Shown here one piece after another: positions 1-8,621 of a DNA stretch of 36,739 nt. This DNA is from Treponema sp. UBA7590 (GTDB lineage Bacteria; Spirochaetota; Spirochaetia; Treponematales; Treponemataceae): assembly GCA_002478955.1 (NCBI GenBank), contig DLKK01000091.1, positions 1 through 36,739 of the forward strand, given 5' to 3'. The notes under the pieces are model-generated. The model was not told the origin of the DNA, made no database searches, and worked only from the letters and a program-made list of their open reading frames with translations. The translations under genes were made by a program, and so were the position numbers. Within the stretch, counting starts at the first letter, position 1. Each line of letters starts with the position of its first letter.

Positions 1-544
1 ATACCTATTACAACTTTTTTTTAAAAAAAGTCACTTTTTTTTGTTTTTTTTTCCCGTCCCGAGGCATATCAGTCCCTCCTTTCTCCTTCTTTTGCACCTC
101 CACACCACCAACGGAAAACCGCCCCCCCCTGCGGCGCCATTGCCATGGAACAGGACAATGACAGGACAGGCCTGCTGTGATGATGACAGAAGGAACAGGA
201 CAGCCTGAAGGAAAAAAAATCCGGCACGGACGAGGAACGGCTGCGGGCCCAAGAGATGAAAGGACAGGACGCCCCGCACACACAAAAAAAAAAAAAAGAA
301 AAAAAAAGATGAAAATCCCGGAGAGGCAGATGCCGGCCATGCCTGGCAGAACTTGGTAGCATGCCGGATAAACCTGCGGGCAAACATGACATGCCCTTTT
401 ATGCCGCATTTGCGGAGCAAACGCGGAAACAAAACTTGAAAGGACAGAATTATGATGAATACATAAAGAGTTTTGTTACGGTAGCTGATTGGAGGGGCGC
501 CGGAGGCGGACACCGCAGCGCGAGCGCAGCCCCGGAAAGCACGA
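1..544. other. Gene-poor, homopolymer-rich region
   Basis: I see no convincing gene here. The stretch is packed with long single-base runs: T8 and A7 near 15-29, T8-T9 near 34-52, C8 at 122-129, and A-rich tracts near 283-308. It is unusually G+C-rich in other parts. The direct repeat GGAACAGGACA occurs at 147-157 and 192-202. A possible 63-codon reading frame starts at ATG 361 but has no ribosome binding site, and its tail runs into a dispersed repeat (487-540), so I do not call it. The region could be a decayed locus or part of a mobile remnant; its left edge lies outside the window. Confidence 0.5.
487..540. repeat. Dispersed intergenic repeat, family C, copy 1
   Basis: Read on the minus strand, this segment matches 33505-33573. 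Both begin with GCTTTCCGGGG followed by a CGCTC(G/C)CGCT block, and both end with the identical 13-mer CGCCCCTCCAATC. The middle is less conserved. Both copies lie between genes. The family is not one I can name. Confidence 0.55.
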
Positions 545-573
545 CGTCATAGGGCGCAGAGCGCCCTATGACG
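545..573. other. Perfect 13-bp hairpin
   Basis: Arms 545-557 and 561-573 are perfectly complementary around the loop AGA. It lies 24 bp past the stop codon of the minus-strand pgsA gene and could end that transcript, but no T tract follows it in that direction. A T-rich run on the plus strand (about 594-608) begins some 20 bases later. It touches repeat family C and may belong to it. Confidence 0.6.
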
Positions 574-596
574 GACCGCCCAAATATGAAAGTATT

Positions 597-1220
597 TTAT
601 TTTTTTTGTTTTAGAATACCGGCAAATGCACGGATATAATCGATGAAAGAAATATAGCTTAAAAGAACACAGATTGAGAACATCACGCAAGCAATGGCAT
701 GAAGTGTTGTTATATAAGAAGAAACATCTATTTCTGAGCCAAAACGGATGAATGATTCTACGGCAAGCATGAAAAATCCGGACGCAATATAGAATACGGT
801 TTTGAGTTTTCCGCCTTTTCGGGCCGCAATTGCAGTTCCGCGGCTTACGGCTACCATACGGATAAAATTCATTGTGAATTCGCGGTAAAGAATCAGGACA
901 AAACATACGGTTGGCATATATCCGGTCGGATTTAGCTGAGCACTGAAAGAATGCTGGGCACAGACAAAAAGCGTAAGGTTCAGCATAACGTCAGCAAATG
1001 GGTCAAAAAGTTTGCCAAAATCGCTTACCTCACCGTTTTTGCGGGCGTAATGTCCGTCAAAATAGTCAGTAATCTGGGCAAGCGCAAGCAGCGGAATCAT
1101 CATGCAGGCAGAAATCTTTGCAAGATTTTCGTTTTGAGTCCAAATCGGAATAAAATACAGGAAAAAGAATATCGGGGCAAAGCAAACTCTGGCTAGTGTA
1201 AATTTGTTAGACGTTTTCAT
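597..1220 (-). CDS. pgsA: CDP-alcohol phosphatidyltransferase (phosphatidylglycerophosphate synthase type)
   Basis: A 207-residue integral membrane enzyme expected to transfer a phosphatidyl group from CDP-diacylglycerol to glycerol 3-phosphate, the first step of phosphatidylglycerol synthesis. The complete family signature DxxDGxxARx8Gx3Dx3D is visible: D52, D55-G56, A59-R60, G69, D73 and D77. The aspartates bind metal and CDP. Several hydrophobic helices flank it (about 10-27, 36-51, 78-90, 100-118, 142-157 and 170-195). Length is normal for PgsA. The acceptor alcohol is inferred; related enzymes use inositol or serine, but the short size and single signature fit PgsA best. A TACTAT box lies 7 nt before the ATG and no Shine-Dalgarno is seen. 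Confidence 0.85.
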   Translation of the reverse strand: MKTSNKFTLARVCFAPIFFFLYFIPIWTQNENLAKISACMMIPLLALAQITDYFDGHYARKNGEVSDFGKLFDPFADVMLNLTLFVCAQHSFSAQLNPTGYMPTVCFVLILYREFTMNFIRMVAVSRGTAIAARKGGKLKTVFYIASGFFMLAVESFIRFGSEIDVSSYITTLHAIACVMFSICVLLSYISFIDYIRAFAGILKQKK

Positions 1221-1282
1221 AATATTTATAGTATTTGCGTTCCTTTATAAAAAGTCAATGAGTAAATTTCAACTGGAAAATC

Positions 1283-2104
1283 CTAGAGATGCGTCTTAAA
1301 ATCCTGCACAACACTGATTGATGATGTGATATTATAGCCAGGAAGCTCAACCGCACTGATTTTTATTGCCCGCTCAACAAGGACGGATGAATCCGCAACC
1401 CCCTGAAGGGTCAACGTATTTCCATTTATAACTGCACGCAAGAATTCAATATTGAGTTTATATTCAAAAATCAATTTATTAACAAGATGCTGGCAATTTA
1501 TCAGTTCCTGGAGCTTGGCTTTTCCGGCAGCTTCTTTTTCTGGAGTAATCATGGATTTTGTCACAGCAACAATCGTATCCGAAGCGGACTCAACATCGAA
1601 CATTCCTGTGTTCATAACCATAAGAAACTGCTGAGGATTTTCAATTTCTGCATTGAAGAAACTTTTATGGAAACCTTTGCGGTTGTTGTCCGACTCTGAA
1701 ATACGCTGAAGCGCCTGCTTTTCATTCCAGTTATGTTCTTTCATCAGACGTTCCATGCGGACAGAATCTTTTGCCACAAAACGGAGCGAAATAAGATTTG
1801 GCAAAGTTTCAAGAATAAGAAAAGAGCCTCGGCCAAGCAAAATGCAGTCGCCTTCCGCAGCTGTATCAAGAACCGCAGTCTGAAGATAATTCAGATATTC
1901 ATCACGGTCTTTTACAAGGGAAGCGAAAAATCCAGGCTTCCTTTCATCATATTTCTTAAGTTTTTCCGCAGGAAAACCCAAATCAACAATACGTTTTTCA
2001 AGTTCCTTTCTATTTACAAATCTATAACCAAGTTTTTCAGAGAGCGCCTTTGAAATCTCGTCTCCCAATGCTGCCACTTGCCGTGAAATTGCTATAATCG
2101 CCAT
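1283..2104 (-). CDS. Cytidylate kinase-like protein with C-terminal BON-like domain
   Basis: A 273-residue protein. The N-terminal part, about 1-195, resembles the cytidylate kinase-like family: it opens with MAIIAISRQ, where the family usually has ISRExGSGG, then GYRFVNRKEL, and later the LLGRGSFLIL strand. The glycine-rich phosphate loop is degraded (VAALGDE), so kinase activity is doubtful. The last ~60 residues, with INGNTLTLQG and a following helix-strand pattern, look like a BON domain, which usually binds phospholipid or other surfaces. Start is supported by GGAGG six bases upstream of ATG 2104. It sits upstream of pgsA on the same strand with a 62-bp gap. The substrate is unknown. Confidence 0.65.
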   Translation of the reverse strand: MAIIAISRQVAALGDEISKALSEKLGYRFVNRKELEKRIVDLGFPAEKLKKYDERKPGFFASLVKDRDEYLNYLQTAVLDTAAEGDCILLGRGSFLILETLPNLISLRFVAKDSVRMERLMKEHNWNEKQALQRISESDNNRKGFHKSFFNAEIENPQQFLMVMNTGMFDVESASDTIVAVTKSMITPEKEAAGKAKLQELINCQHLVNKLIFEYKLNIEFLRAVINGNTLTLQGVADSSVLVERAIKISAVELPGYNITSSISVVQDFKTHL

Positions 2105-2185
2105 GCTGCACCTCCAAAGAATAATCCAACAATCACTCGCTCTTGATATTTAATAATAGTTCGTTTTTTTGCAGATGTCAAAAAA

Positions 2186-3499
2186 TTATTTGAAAAGCCG
2201 GCGACATTCAAGATAAAAGCGTTTTTCATCTGCCTCGCCCATCGAAAAACTTTTCCGTGGAAGCGGTCCGTGACTGTTGATTGTCGCAAAGAAACTGTCT
2301 TTTGCAACCGGCGGAAGAAGAATTCCCACCGCGTTCTTTTTTGCGCCAAGCCTGAAAACCTCCTGCGCGCCGTGAATATAATCAATTTTTGCAGAAGGAA
2401 ATTCAGATTTCAAGATTTCGTCCAAAACCGGCTGAAAACGCGCAACCGCAAGCTCGGTGATTTTTGTTTCAAGAAGAACAAATTCATTCGTTCCATTTTT
2501 TGTGAACACAAAACCAAAATCCGCGGCAGATTTTTTTACAGAATTTTCAAGTTCTGTGGCAGAAGAAACTGATTTTACGGTGGCGTTCAGCTTTTGCGCG
2601 AGTTTTTCTATTAAAGTTTTTGGGTCAGAATCGAAAATAACGCGGTGAATAGGCTCAAAAGTCAGCCCTGAATCGTAAATATTTACAATTTCGACAAGCG
2701 CATATCGGACCGAACAATCTTTTTCCTGAGCACAATGCGGATGCGACATTTTGTATTCATCCCAAACAGCTTTTGCGGTTGCAAGAGAATGATTTCCGTC
2801 TCCGACTGCAAAAAGAAAAACAGAACCGTCTGAAGAAGTATTTTTTTCAGCAAGTTTTTCCAGCGCGGCTCTTACATATTCAACATCCGCCCCGGTCGAA
2901 ACAGCCCACCCTTTTATGCTTCCAGAATTTTGCATCAGCTCGCCAGAATAAAGCGGATTATTCTTTGAGACACGCGCACCAATTCCTTCAACAAGTGATT
3001 TTTCTGGATCATTAACAAGAAGCATGATATGAGGAGATTCAAGTGGCGCGCCCCGGCGGATTTCCATACGTGGAGGAATTCGTTCAACAATCGTTGCCTC
3101 AGTCGCACGGACAAGGGCTTTGCTGAACGGCTTCCATTCGTAAGTTTCCAGATCAATCGCGGCAACAAGACCACGGCGAACCCGACCATAAGCGGTTGTC
3201 CGCTCAACATAAACGAATTCTTTTTGCGGTTCTGAAAAAATTCCGTTTCCAAGATATTCGTTCATAGTTTTGCGGATTTTTTTTATCCTTTCAGGCTTGT
3301 CAGAATCATTAAGATAAACTTCTGGCAAAATTATATTTAAAGTTGTAGGTTTTCCATTAACCGTTTTTCCCACAGAATTCCAATATTCCCGGTCCTGCGT
3401 GTATTGGTCGCAGGCAACAACAGACCAAGTTGAAACATCAAGATTTTTTGGCAATAAAATTTCAGGGATTTTAATTCCCATTTGTTCAAAAGTTTTCAT
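2186..3499 (-). CDS. DUF1015 family protein
   Basis: A 437-residue protein of the DUF1015 family. Recognisable blocks are VVACDQYTQDREYW near the N terminus, RATEATIVERIPPR followed by GAPLESPHIMLLV in the middle, and FAVGDGNHSLATAKAVWDEY in the second half; the conserved DGNHS is typical of the family. The protein is soluble, with no signal peptide or membrane segment. Its biochemical role is not established with confidence, so no function is assigned. The gene is divergent from rpoN across 47 bp, with back-to-back promoters; its own TATATT box (3507-3512) ends 7 nt before the ATG. Confidence 0.8.
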   Translation of the reverse strand: MKTFEQMGIKIPEILLPKNLDVSTWSVVACDQYTQDREYWNSVGKTVNGKPTTLNIILPEVYLNDSDKPERIKKIRKTMNEYLGNGIFSEPQKEFVYVERTTAYGRVRRGLVAAIDLETYEWKPFSKALVRATEATIVERIPPRMEIRRGAPLESPHIMLLVNDPEKSLVEGIGARVSKNNPLYSGELMQNSGSIKGWAVSTGADVEYVRAALEKLAEKNTSSDGSVFLFAVGDGNHSLATAKAVWDEYKMSHPHCAQEKDCSVRYALVEIVNIYDSGLTFEPIHRVIFDSDPKTLIEKLAQKLNATVKSVSSATELENSVKKSAADFGFVFTKNGTNEFVLLETKITELAVARFQPVLDEILKSEFPSAKIDYIHGAQEVFRLGAKKNAVGILLPPVAKDSFFATINSHGPLPRKSFSMGEADEKRFYLECRRLFK

Positions 3500-3506
3500 A
3501 GTTCAA

Positions 3507-3512
3507 AATATA
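3507..3512 (-). promoter_or_regulatory. -10 box of the DUF1015 gene (probably leaderless)
   Basis: TATATT on the minus strand, 7 nt before ATG 3499. Transcription would start at or next to the start codon. No clear -35 is seen. Confidence 0.45.
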
Positions 3513-3530
3513 ACTTAAACTTTCAGTTTG

Positions 3531-3539
3531 TGCTATAAT
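3531..3539 (+). promoter_or_regulatory. Extended -10 promoter of rpoN (probably leaderless)
   Basis: TGC-TATAAT, a consensus -10 with the extended TGn motif, ends 7 nt before the rpoN ATG at 3547. There is no Shine-Dalgarno. The usual 7-nt distance from -10 to the start site puts transcription start at the A of the ATG. Confidence 0.6.
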
Positions 3540-3546
3540 CAAACTG

Positions 3547-5013
3547 ATGGCAGAACAAAGACTTTCTCTTGAACAGAAAAATGTTCAGATTCAGACAATG
3601 AAACTTTCCCAGCAGCAGATTATGGCGATGAATCTTATTGCCATGGGAAGCCTTGAGCTTAGGGAAGAAATTCTTGAAAAAGTTGATGAAAATCCCGCCC
3701 TGGAAATAAAAGAAGACAAATTTTTAGGGAATACAAATTCCGTCCACACAGGAAAAACAAGCCGCGCAGGTGAAGAAGCCGCCGAAAAATACCAGAATAT
3801 GCTTGAAAGCGCCCCGGACGAAACAGAAACTTTGCAGGAACATCTACTTCATCAGCTTAACATGATAAATTTGCCCGAAAACGAGCACAGAATCTGCAAA
3901 AAGCTGATAGAAAACCTTGATGAGAACGGATTTTATATTTTAGCGCCAGTAACTTTGCTTGAACCGGAAAAAGGAGACGATGAAAACCTTCTGGAAAAAT
4001 GCATTCAGACCGTCCGGCATTTTGATCCTGAAGGAATTTGCTGCCAGAACGTTACAGAAAGCCTTGAAATCCAGGCAAAACTTAAAAAAAATGCGCCGAA
4101 AATCGCGCTTTATATTCTGCACGGTCGCCTTGAAATCCTAAAACCTCCTGTCGCAGAAAAAGTCCTTAACAAAATCGAAAAAAATATAGAAGAAAATGAA
4201 AAACTTTCGTTCTGGACGCCAAATCCAGACGACATTCAGCTTACAAAAAAAGATCTTTCGCTGGAAAATGTAAAAAACTCAATCGAATTTATCCAGAAGC
4301 TGGAGCCATTTCCTGCCGCAGAATTCAACTCAACGCAGGAACATTTTGTTCAGCCGGATGTTTACGTTGCAAAATCAGAGAATTCGGATGAGCTTCAGGT
4401 TGTCCTTTCAAACCAGGCGATTCCAGTCCTAAAAATAGCAGAAGATTTTAAAAGTGAAGAAAAATCCGGTTCATTGAGCGAAAAAAACAAAAAAACTCTA
4501 AAAATGCAGCTGAAAGAAGCGCAGAATTTTCTGGACACGCTGAATTTCCGGGAACAAGTGCTTTTCAATGCGTTCAAAAAACTTGCAGAAATTCAAAAAA
4601 AATTCTTTTTTAAAGGACCGGGAAATCTTGTTCCGCTCACACAACGGGAATTTGCAAAAATGATAAATGTCCACGAATCAACTGTCTCAAGAATGGCGGA
4701 AAGCAAATTTTTAAGATGTGAATGGGGAACTTTTCCGGTAAAATATTTTTTCTCAAAGGCGCTGGTTTCAACAAAACCCAAAACAAACAAAGAAAATGAA
4801 AAAAAAGAAAATGAAACCGTGGCGGAAAATATTTCAACAGACAACGTAAAAATCGAAATTGAAAAAATTCTGAAGGCACAAAAACCTGGCGAAAAAAAAC
4901 TTTCCGATCAGAAAATCGCGGACATTCTTGCCGGAAAAGGAATAAAAATAGCAAGAAGAACGGTTTCAAAATACCGGGCGCAACTGAACATCGCCTCCAG
5001 CTACGAAAGATAA
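3547..5013 (+). CDS. rpoN: RNA polymerase sigma-54 factor
   Basis: A 488-residue sigma-54. The N-terminal region I has the Q/L-rich activator-interaction segment (MKLSQQQIMAMNLIAMGSLE) and ends in ENPALEI. A central core-binding domain follows. The helix-turn-helix (about 364-403) contains LTQREFAKMINVHESTVSR and GTFPVKYFFS, close to the family's GTFELKYFFS. The RpoN box is ARRTVSKYR at 469-477. A charged Lys/Glu-rich insertion (about 408-440) separates these last two. RpoN directs polymerase to -24/-12 promoters opened by enhancer-binding ATPases. No clear -24/-12 promoter was seen in the window, so its targets lie elsewhere or escaped notice. Confidence 0.97.
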   Translation: MAEQRLSLEQKNVQIQTMKLSQQQIMAMNLIAMGSLELREEILEKVDENPALEIKEDKFLGNTNSVHTGKTSRAGEEAAEKYQNMLESAPDETETLQEHLLHQLNMINLPENEHRICKKLIENLDENGFYILAPVTLLEPEKGDDENLLEKCIQTVRHFDPEGICCQNVTESLEIQAKLKKNAPKIALYILHGRLEILKPPVAEKVLNKIEKNIEENEKLSFWTPNPDDIQLTKKDLSLENVKNSIEFIQKLEPFPAAEFNSTQEHFVQPDVYVAKSENSDELQVVLSNQAIPVLKIAEDFKSEEKSGSLSEKNKKTLKMQLKEAQNFLDTLNFREQVLFNAFKKLAEIQKKFFFKGPGNLVPLTQREFAKMINVHESTVSRMAESKFLRCEWGTFPVKYFFSKALVSTKPKTNKENEKKENETVAENISTDNVKIEIEKILKAQKPGEKKLSDQKIADILAGKGIKIARRTVSKYRAQLNIASSYER

Positions 5014-5077
5014 AAAAAAATTGTGAAACATTTCCGTTTTTGAAAAAAAATTACTATATAAAATGTGGAGGTTTTTC

Positions 5078-6085
5078 ATGGAAAAAATCAGACGCATTTT
5101 TTATTCAATTTTAGCTTTTATTTTTTCAGGTTGTTTTTCTGCACGGATTCCGGCAGATTCATTTTCAATTGTAAACTGGAATGTCCAGACTTTTTTTGAT
5201 GGGAACAACGATGGAACGGAATACTCAAATTTCAAAAAATCGCAAAGCTGGGGGACAGAAGCCTACAAAAAACGCCTCGAAAAACTTTGCGCCGCAATAA
5301 ATTCTATCAACGCAGATGTGTTTGTCTTTGAAGAAATTGAGAACGCCGGAATTCTTTACGATATTTCAAATTTTTTGGCTTCAAAAAGTTGGAACAGCAA
5401 AGAAAACTGGCGTTACGGAGCTTTTTCAAAAAATCCGGGAGATTCAATCGGATGCGCAGTTCTTTCAAAATTTCCGCTTTCAGAAATCACAATCCACAAT
5501 CTTGATATAAGAACAGAAAATTCAGCACAACCTTCAATGCGTCCGCTGATAAAACTGAATATTCTATTTAATGGAAGAAATTTTTGCCTTTTTGTAAATC
5601 ACTGGAAATCAAAATCGGGTGGCGCAGAAGAATCTGAAGTCTGGCGGAACTGGCAGGAAAAAGTTCTTGCAGAAAAATTTTTAGAGCGGACAGAAACGCC
5701 GGTAATCGCATGTGGCGACTTTAACCGAGACATTATGGAATTCAAAAAAATCTATGTTACTGGCAGCGAAAACGAAAATGCTGAAAATATTGAATTGCGT
5801 TTGTTTTCCGTAAATTCAGAAGCGGAAAATGTTGGTGCTGCGGTAAAATCTCCGTGGCTCAACAAAACCGGAGAACTGGAAGAACCCGGAAGCTATTATT
5901 TCAATGAAAACTGGGAGCGAATCGACCATTTTTTTGCAAATGACAGAATTGCGTTGGAGAATTTCGAAGTTTTGACAGAAGGTGAATGGTGCGGAGAAAA
6001 TCTGATTCCGAAACCGTATAAAATTTATACCGGCGAAGGATTTTCAGATCATCTTCCAATAAAATGTATTGTCAGCGCAAAATAA
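5078..6085 (+). CDS. Endonuclease/exonuclease/phosphatase-family lipoprotein
   Basis: The start at ATG 5078 is chosen because GGAGG (5067-5071) lies six bases upstream; an earlier in-frame ATG at 5063 lies before that site. The 335-residue product begins with a lipoprotein signal: MEKIRR, a hydrophobic core, then FSGC with Cys19. The mature part is an EEP-fold enzyme: NWNVQTFFD (33-41), FEEIEN with the metal-binding Glu (84-89), GCAVLSKFPL, FVNHWKSKSGG, CGDFNRD, RIDHFFAND and the C-terminal SDHLPI with His325. All expected catalytic blocks are present, so it should be an active metal-dependent phosphodiesterase. Anchored outside the cytoplasm, it may be a DNase for nutrition or defence, or a phospholipase; sequence alone does not decide. 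Confidence 0.85.
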   Translation: MEKIRRIFYSILAFIFSGCFSARIPADSFSIVNWNVQTFFDGNNDGTEYSNFKKSQSWGTEAYKKRLEKLCAAINSINADVFVFEEIENAGILYDISNFLASKSWNSKENWRYGAFSKNPGDSIGCAVLSKFPLSEITIHNLDIRTENSAQPSMRPLIKLNILFNGRNFCLFVNHWKSKSGGAEESEVWRNWQEKVLAEKFLERTETPVIACGDFNRDIMEFKKIYVTGSENENAENIELRLFSVNSEAENVGAAVKSPWLNKTGELEEPGSYYFNENWERIDHFFANDRIALENFEVLTEGEWCGENLIPKPYKIYTGEGFSDHLPIKCIVSAK

Positions 6086-6113
6086 AATACTTGTAGCGTG
6101 GAAACAAACATTT

Positions 6114-6122
6114 TGATAAAAT
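6114..6122 (+). promoter_or_regulatory. Extended -10 promoter of aroA
   Basis: TGA-TAAAAT ends 8 nt before ATG 6131. GAGG lies in the gap, so a weak Shine-Dalgarno may exist in addition to a near-leaderless start. Confidence 0.45.
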
Positions 6123-6130
6123 GAGGCATT

Positions 6131-7483
6131 ATGAAAATCAAATCGCAAAAAGCAAAACTTTCTGGAAAAATCCGGGTTCCGGGCTCAAAAAGCCACACAA
6201 TCAGGGCATTACTATTTTCATCGTTGGCGGAAGGAACTTCCCATATCAGAAATCCATTGGGTGGCGCTGATTGCATTTCGTCAAGCAAAGCAGTTCCTTT
6301 GTTCGGCGCAAAAGTTGATATTTCAAATCCAAATGACTGGATTGTCGAAGGAGCCGGAAAAAATGCGCATCTTCCAGACGATGTCGTAAACGTGGGAAAT
6401 TCAGGTTCGCTTCTCTATTTTATGAGTCCGGTAGCAGCGACTTTTGAAGGCTGGTCAGTTTTCACAGGGGATGAATCAATCCGAACCCGTCCGATTCTTC
6501 ACGTTGTCGATGCATTGAAACAGCTTGGAGCAGAAGCATATATTTCCCGCCCGAAAAAAAATGCGCCTCCTCTAATCATAAAAGGGCCGGTGAAGGAAAA
6601 CCAGACAATTGTTACAGACGGACGGTTAAGCCAATACATAAGCGGAATAATGATGGCCGCAAGCCGATTGAACGGAACTACGCATATTGAACTTACAGAT
6701 CCAAAAGAAACTCCTTTTTTGAATATGACAAGACTCTGGCTGGAAGAAATGGGCGTAAGACTTGAAATCAGCGAAGACTACAAGCACATCAAAGTTCATG
6801 GGCCGGTTCAGATGAAAGCTTTTGACAAAGAGATTCCTAGCGACTGGGAAGCAGTTGCATTCCCGCTGGTTGCCGCTTTGATTTCTGACAGTGAAATCAC
6901 AATAGAAAACATTGATTATTCTGGAAGCCAAGGTGATATGGCAATCGTCGATGTCCTGAAAAAACTTGGCGCAAATATAATAGAAGACAAAGAAAAAAAC
7001 ACTCTTACGGCAAAACATTCAAGACTTTCAACAGAAAATCTTCCGGAAAAAGAACTTCACGTGAATCTTTCTGGCTATCCAGACGCAATCTGTGCACTTG
7101 CAGTCGCCGGATGTTTTACAGAAGGAACAATCATAATAGAAGACATTGGTGTTTGCCGGAAAAAAGAGACAGACCGAATTGAAGTAATGCAAAAAGAGCT
7201 CGAAAAACTTGGCGCAAAGGTTGAGACAGGCTCAGACTGGTTCAAGATTATCGGGCACAGCCCTATAAATTCAGACGGAACAAAAAATCCTGAATGGAAA
7301 ATCCACGGCGGAAATGTAGAAAGCTACGATGATCACCGGGTGGCAATGAGCTTTGCGGTACTAGGCCTCGGACTTGAAAACGATGAATCCGTGACAATAA
7401 ACAATGCAGAATGTTGCGCAGTTTCATTTCCTGATTTTTACAAAACAATGAATACAATAAACGCAAATTTCCGTGAATTGTAA
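6131..7483 (+). CDS. aroA: 3-phosphoshikimate 1-carboxyvinyltransferase (EPSP synthase)
   Basis: A 450-residue EPSP synthase of the shikimate pathway. It joins phosphoenolpyruvate to shikimate 3-phosphate. Visible blocks: PGSKSHTIRA (Lys20, Ser21, Arg25, substrate binding), GNSGSLLYF, IRTRPI, GYPDAICAL (catalytic Asp), KKETDR, YDDHRVAMSFAVLGL, and C-terminal VSFPDFY. Two positions differ from the E. coli enzyme: Ser replaces Thr in the GNAGT loop, and VSFP replaces the Lys-containing KTFPD. The latter is usual in the class II enzymes of Gram-positive bacteria, so this is probably a class II-like AroA. It is the only shikimate gene in the window, so the pathway is not clustered here. Confidence 0.93.
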   Translation: MKIKSQKAKLSGKIRVPGSKSHTIRALLFSSLAEGTSHIRNPLGGADCISSSKAVPLFGAKVDISNPNDWIVEGAGKNAHLPDDVVNVGNSGSLLYFMSPVAATFEGWSVFTGDESIRTRPILHVVDALKQLGAEAYISRPKKNAPPLIIKGPVKENQTIVTDGRLSQYISGIMMAASRLNGTTHIELTDPKETPFLNMTRLWLEEMGVRLEISEDYKHIKVHGPVQMKAFDKEIPSDWEAVAFPLVAALISDSEITIENIDYSGSQGDMAIVDVLKKLGANIIEDKEKNTLTAKHSRLSTENLPEKELHVNLSGYPDAICALAVAGCFTEGTIIIEDIGVCRKKETDRIEVMQKELEKLGAKVETGSDWFKIIGHSPINSDGTKNPEWKIHGGNVESYDDHRVAMSFAVLGLGLENDESVTINNAECCAVSFPDFYKTMNTINANFREL

Positions 7484-7497
7484 TTTAAAAACAGGTT

Positions 7498-7506
7498 TGA
7501 TATAAT
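7498..7506 (+). promoter_or_regulatory. Extended -10 promoter of the GGDEF gene (probably leaderless)
   Basis: TGA-TATAAT ends 7 nt before ATG 7514, with no Shine-Dalgarno. The layout matches the rpoN promoter. Confidence 0.6.
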
Positions 7507-7513
7507 TAAGTTT

Positions 7514-8620
7514 ATGACTTTGGAAGAATACAAGGACACATATTTTAGACGCTGGCAAAAACGCCTGAATATTCAATGCTGGTTCATTTTTGGTGCAGTT
7601 GCCATTATAACCTCACTTGTAACTCTTGTTATGTTTTTTTCAAGGCATATCGACACAAAAGAATTCATCAACGCGCTGATTATCGGAATCACAATTCCTA
7701 TGATTATCCAGATTGCCGTTATGATTCCTGTCACTTTTGCGATAAAAGACAAAAAAGTCAACTGGTCAACAGGATGCCGATTTGTTGTATTTGAATTATT
7801 CTGGATTCTTGCAGTGATTTCAATTTTTCATGCACATTATTCAGTCGTTCTGATTCTTCCGGCCCTTACAATGTTGCCTGCATCAACAACCGCAGACAAA
7901 AAACTTTTGCGCGGAATCTTTCTTGCCTCAATAATAACATATATTCCAGGATATTTTGTATTCGCATTTCTTTACAACGAGCATACATCTTTTTACAAAT
8001 TTACAATGCTTGCCATTGATTCTCTCGTGATTTTCTTGTCGTACAAAATTTCAAGGGAATTGCTCCGTTCACAGACTGCACAGATTTCATTCATTACACA
8101 TAATTACAAAAAACAAGCCGAACTTGCGGAAGAGCTGCAGCTTGAACCGCTCACAAGACTTTTTAATAGAAGAGCGCTCGCAGAAACTGTAGACCGGCTT
8201 ATGCATTCAGACAAAAAAGACGAACGTCTGGCGATTGCATTTTTTGATCTTGATGATTTCAAGAACATAAACGATAAATTTGGTCATGCTGCTGGCGATG
8301 CGGTTCTTATCTCTCTTTCAGAAATAATTGTGGAAATTCTTGAGACAAACCGGAACGCATTCAGATATGGTGGCGATGAATTCGTGATTTTATTCAGGAA
8401 CAAAAATATCACTGAAATAGAAGAAACCGTAAAAAAGATAATGTATAAATTCCAGACAATGCAATTTGACTACTTGCCGGCAGATGTTCATTGCTCCATG
8501 AGCGTAGGGATTTCCACTTACAAAGAAAACTGGACAAGCAAAGACTGGTTCAACTCCGCGGACAAAGCCACTTACAAAGCAAAACAAAACGGAAAAAACC
8601 GATACGAAATAGCAGAGTGA
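7514..8620 (+). CDS. Membrane-bound diguanylate cyclase (GGDEF)
   Basis: A 368-residue protein. About six transmembrane helices occupy residues 20-180, followed by a short linker and a cytoplasmic GGDEF domain (about 205-368). The domain has LTRLFNRRAL, the metal-binding FDLDDFK (Asp245), NDKFGHAAGD, and the intact active site GGDEF at 286-290. It should make cyclic di-GMP from two GTP. The inhibitory RxxD site normally found five residues before GGDEF is absent (ETNR instead), so product feedback through that site is not expected. The membrane part resembles no sensor I can name. The stop lies one base before the methyltransferase ATG, so the two genes are probably co-transcribed. Confidence 0.92.
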   Translation: MTLEEYKDTYFRRWQKRLNIQCWFIFGAVAIITSLVTLVMFFSRHIDTKEFINALIIGITIPMIIQIAVMIPVTFAIKDKKVNWSTGCRFVVFELFWILAVISIFHAHYSVVLILPALTMLPASTTADKKLLRGIFLASIITYIPGYFVFAFLYNEHTSFYKFTMLAIDSLVIFLSYKISRELLRSQTAQISFITHNYKKQAELAEELQLEPLTRLFNRRALAETVDRLMHSDKKDERLAIAFFDLDDFKNINDKFGHAAGDAVLISLSEIIVEILETNRNAFRYGGDEFVILFRNKNITEIEETVKKIMYKFQTMQFDYLPADVHCSMSVGISTYKENWTSKDWFNSADKATYKAKQNGKNRYEIAE

Positions 8621-8621
8621 T

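Noticed and set aside
361..552. 63-codon plus-strand reading frame
   Set aside because: No ribosome binding site or promoter, and the C-terminal part is translated repeat C and part of the hairpin.
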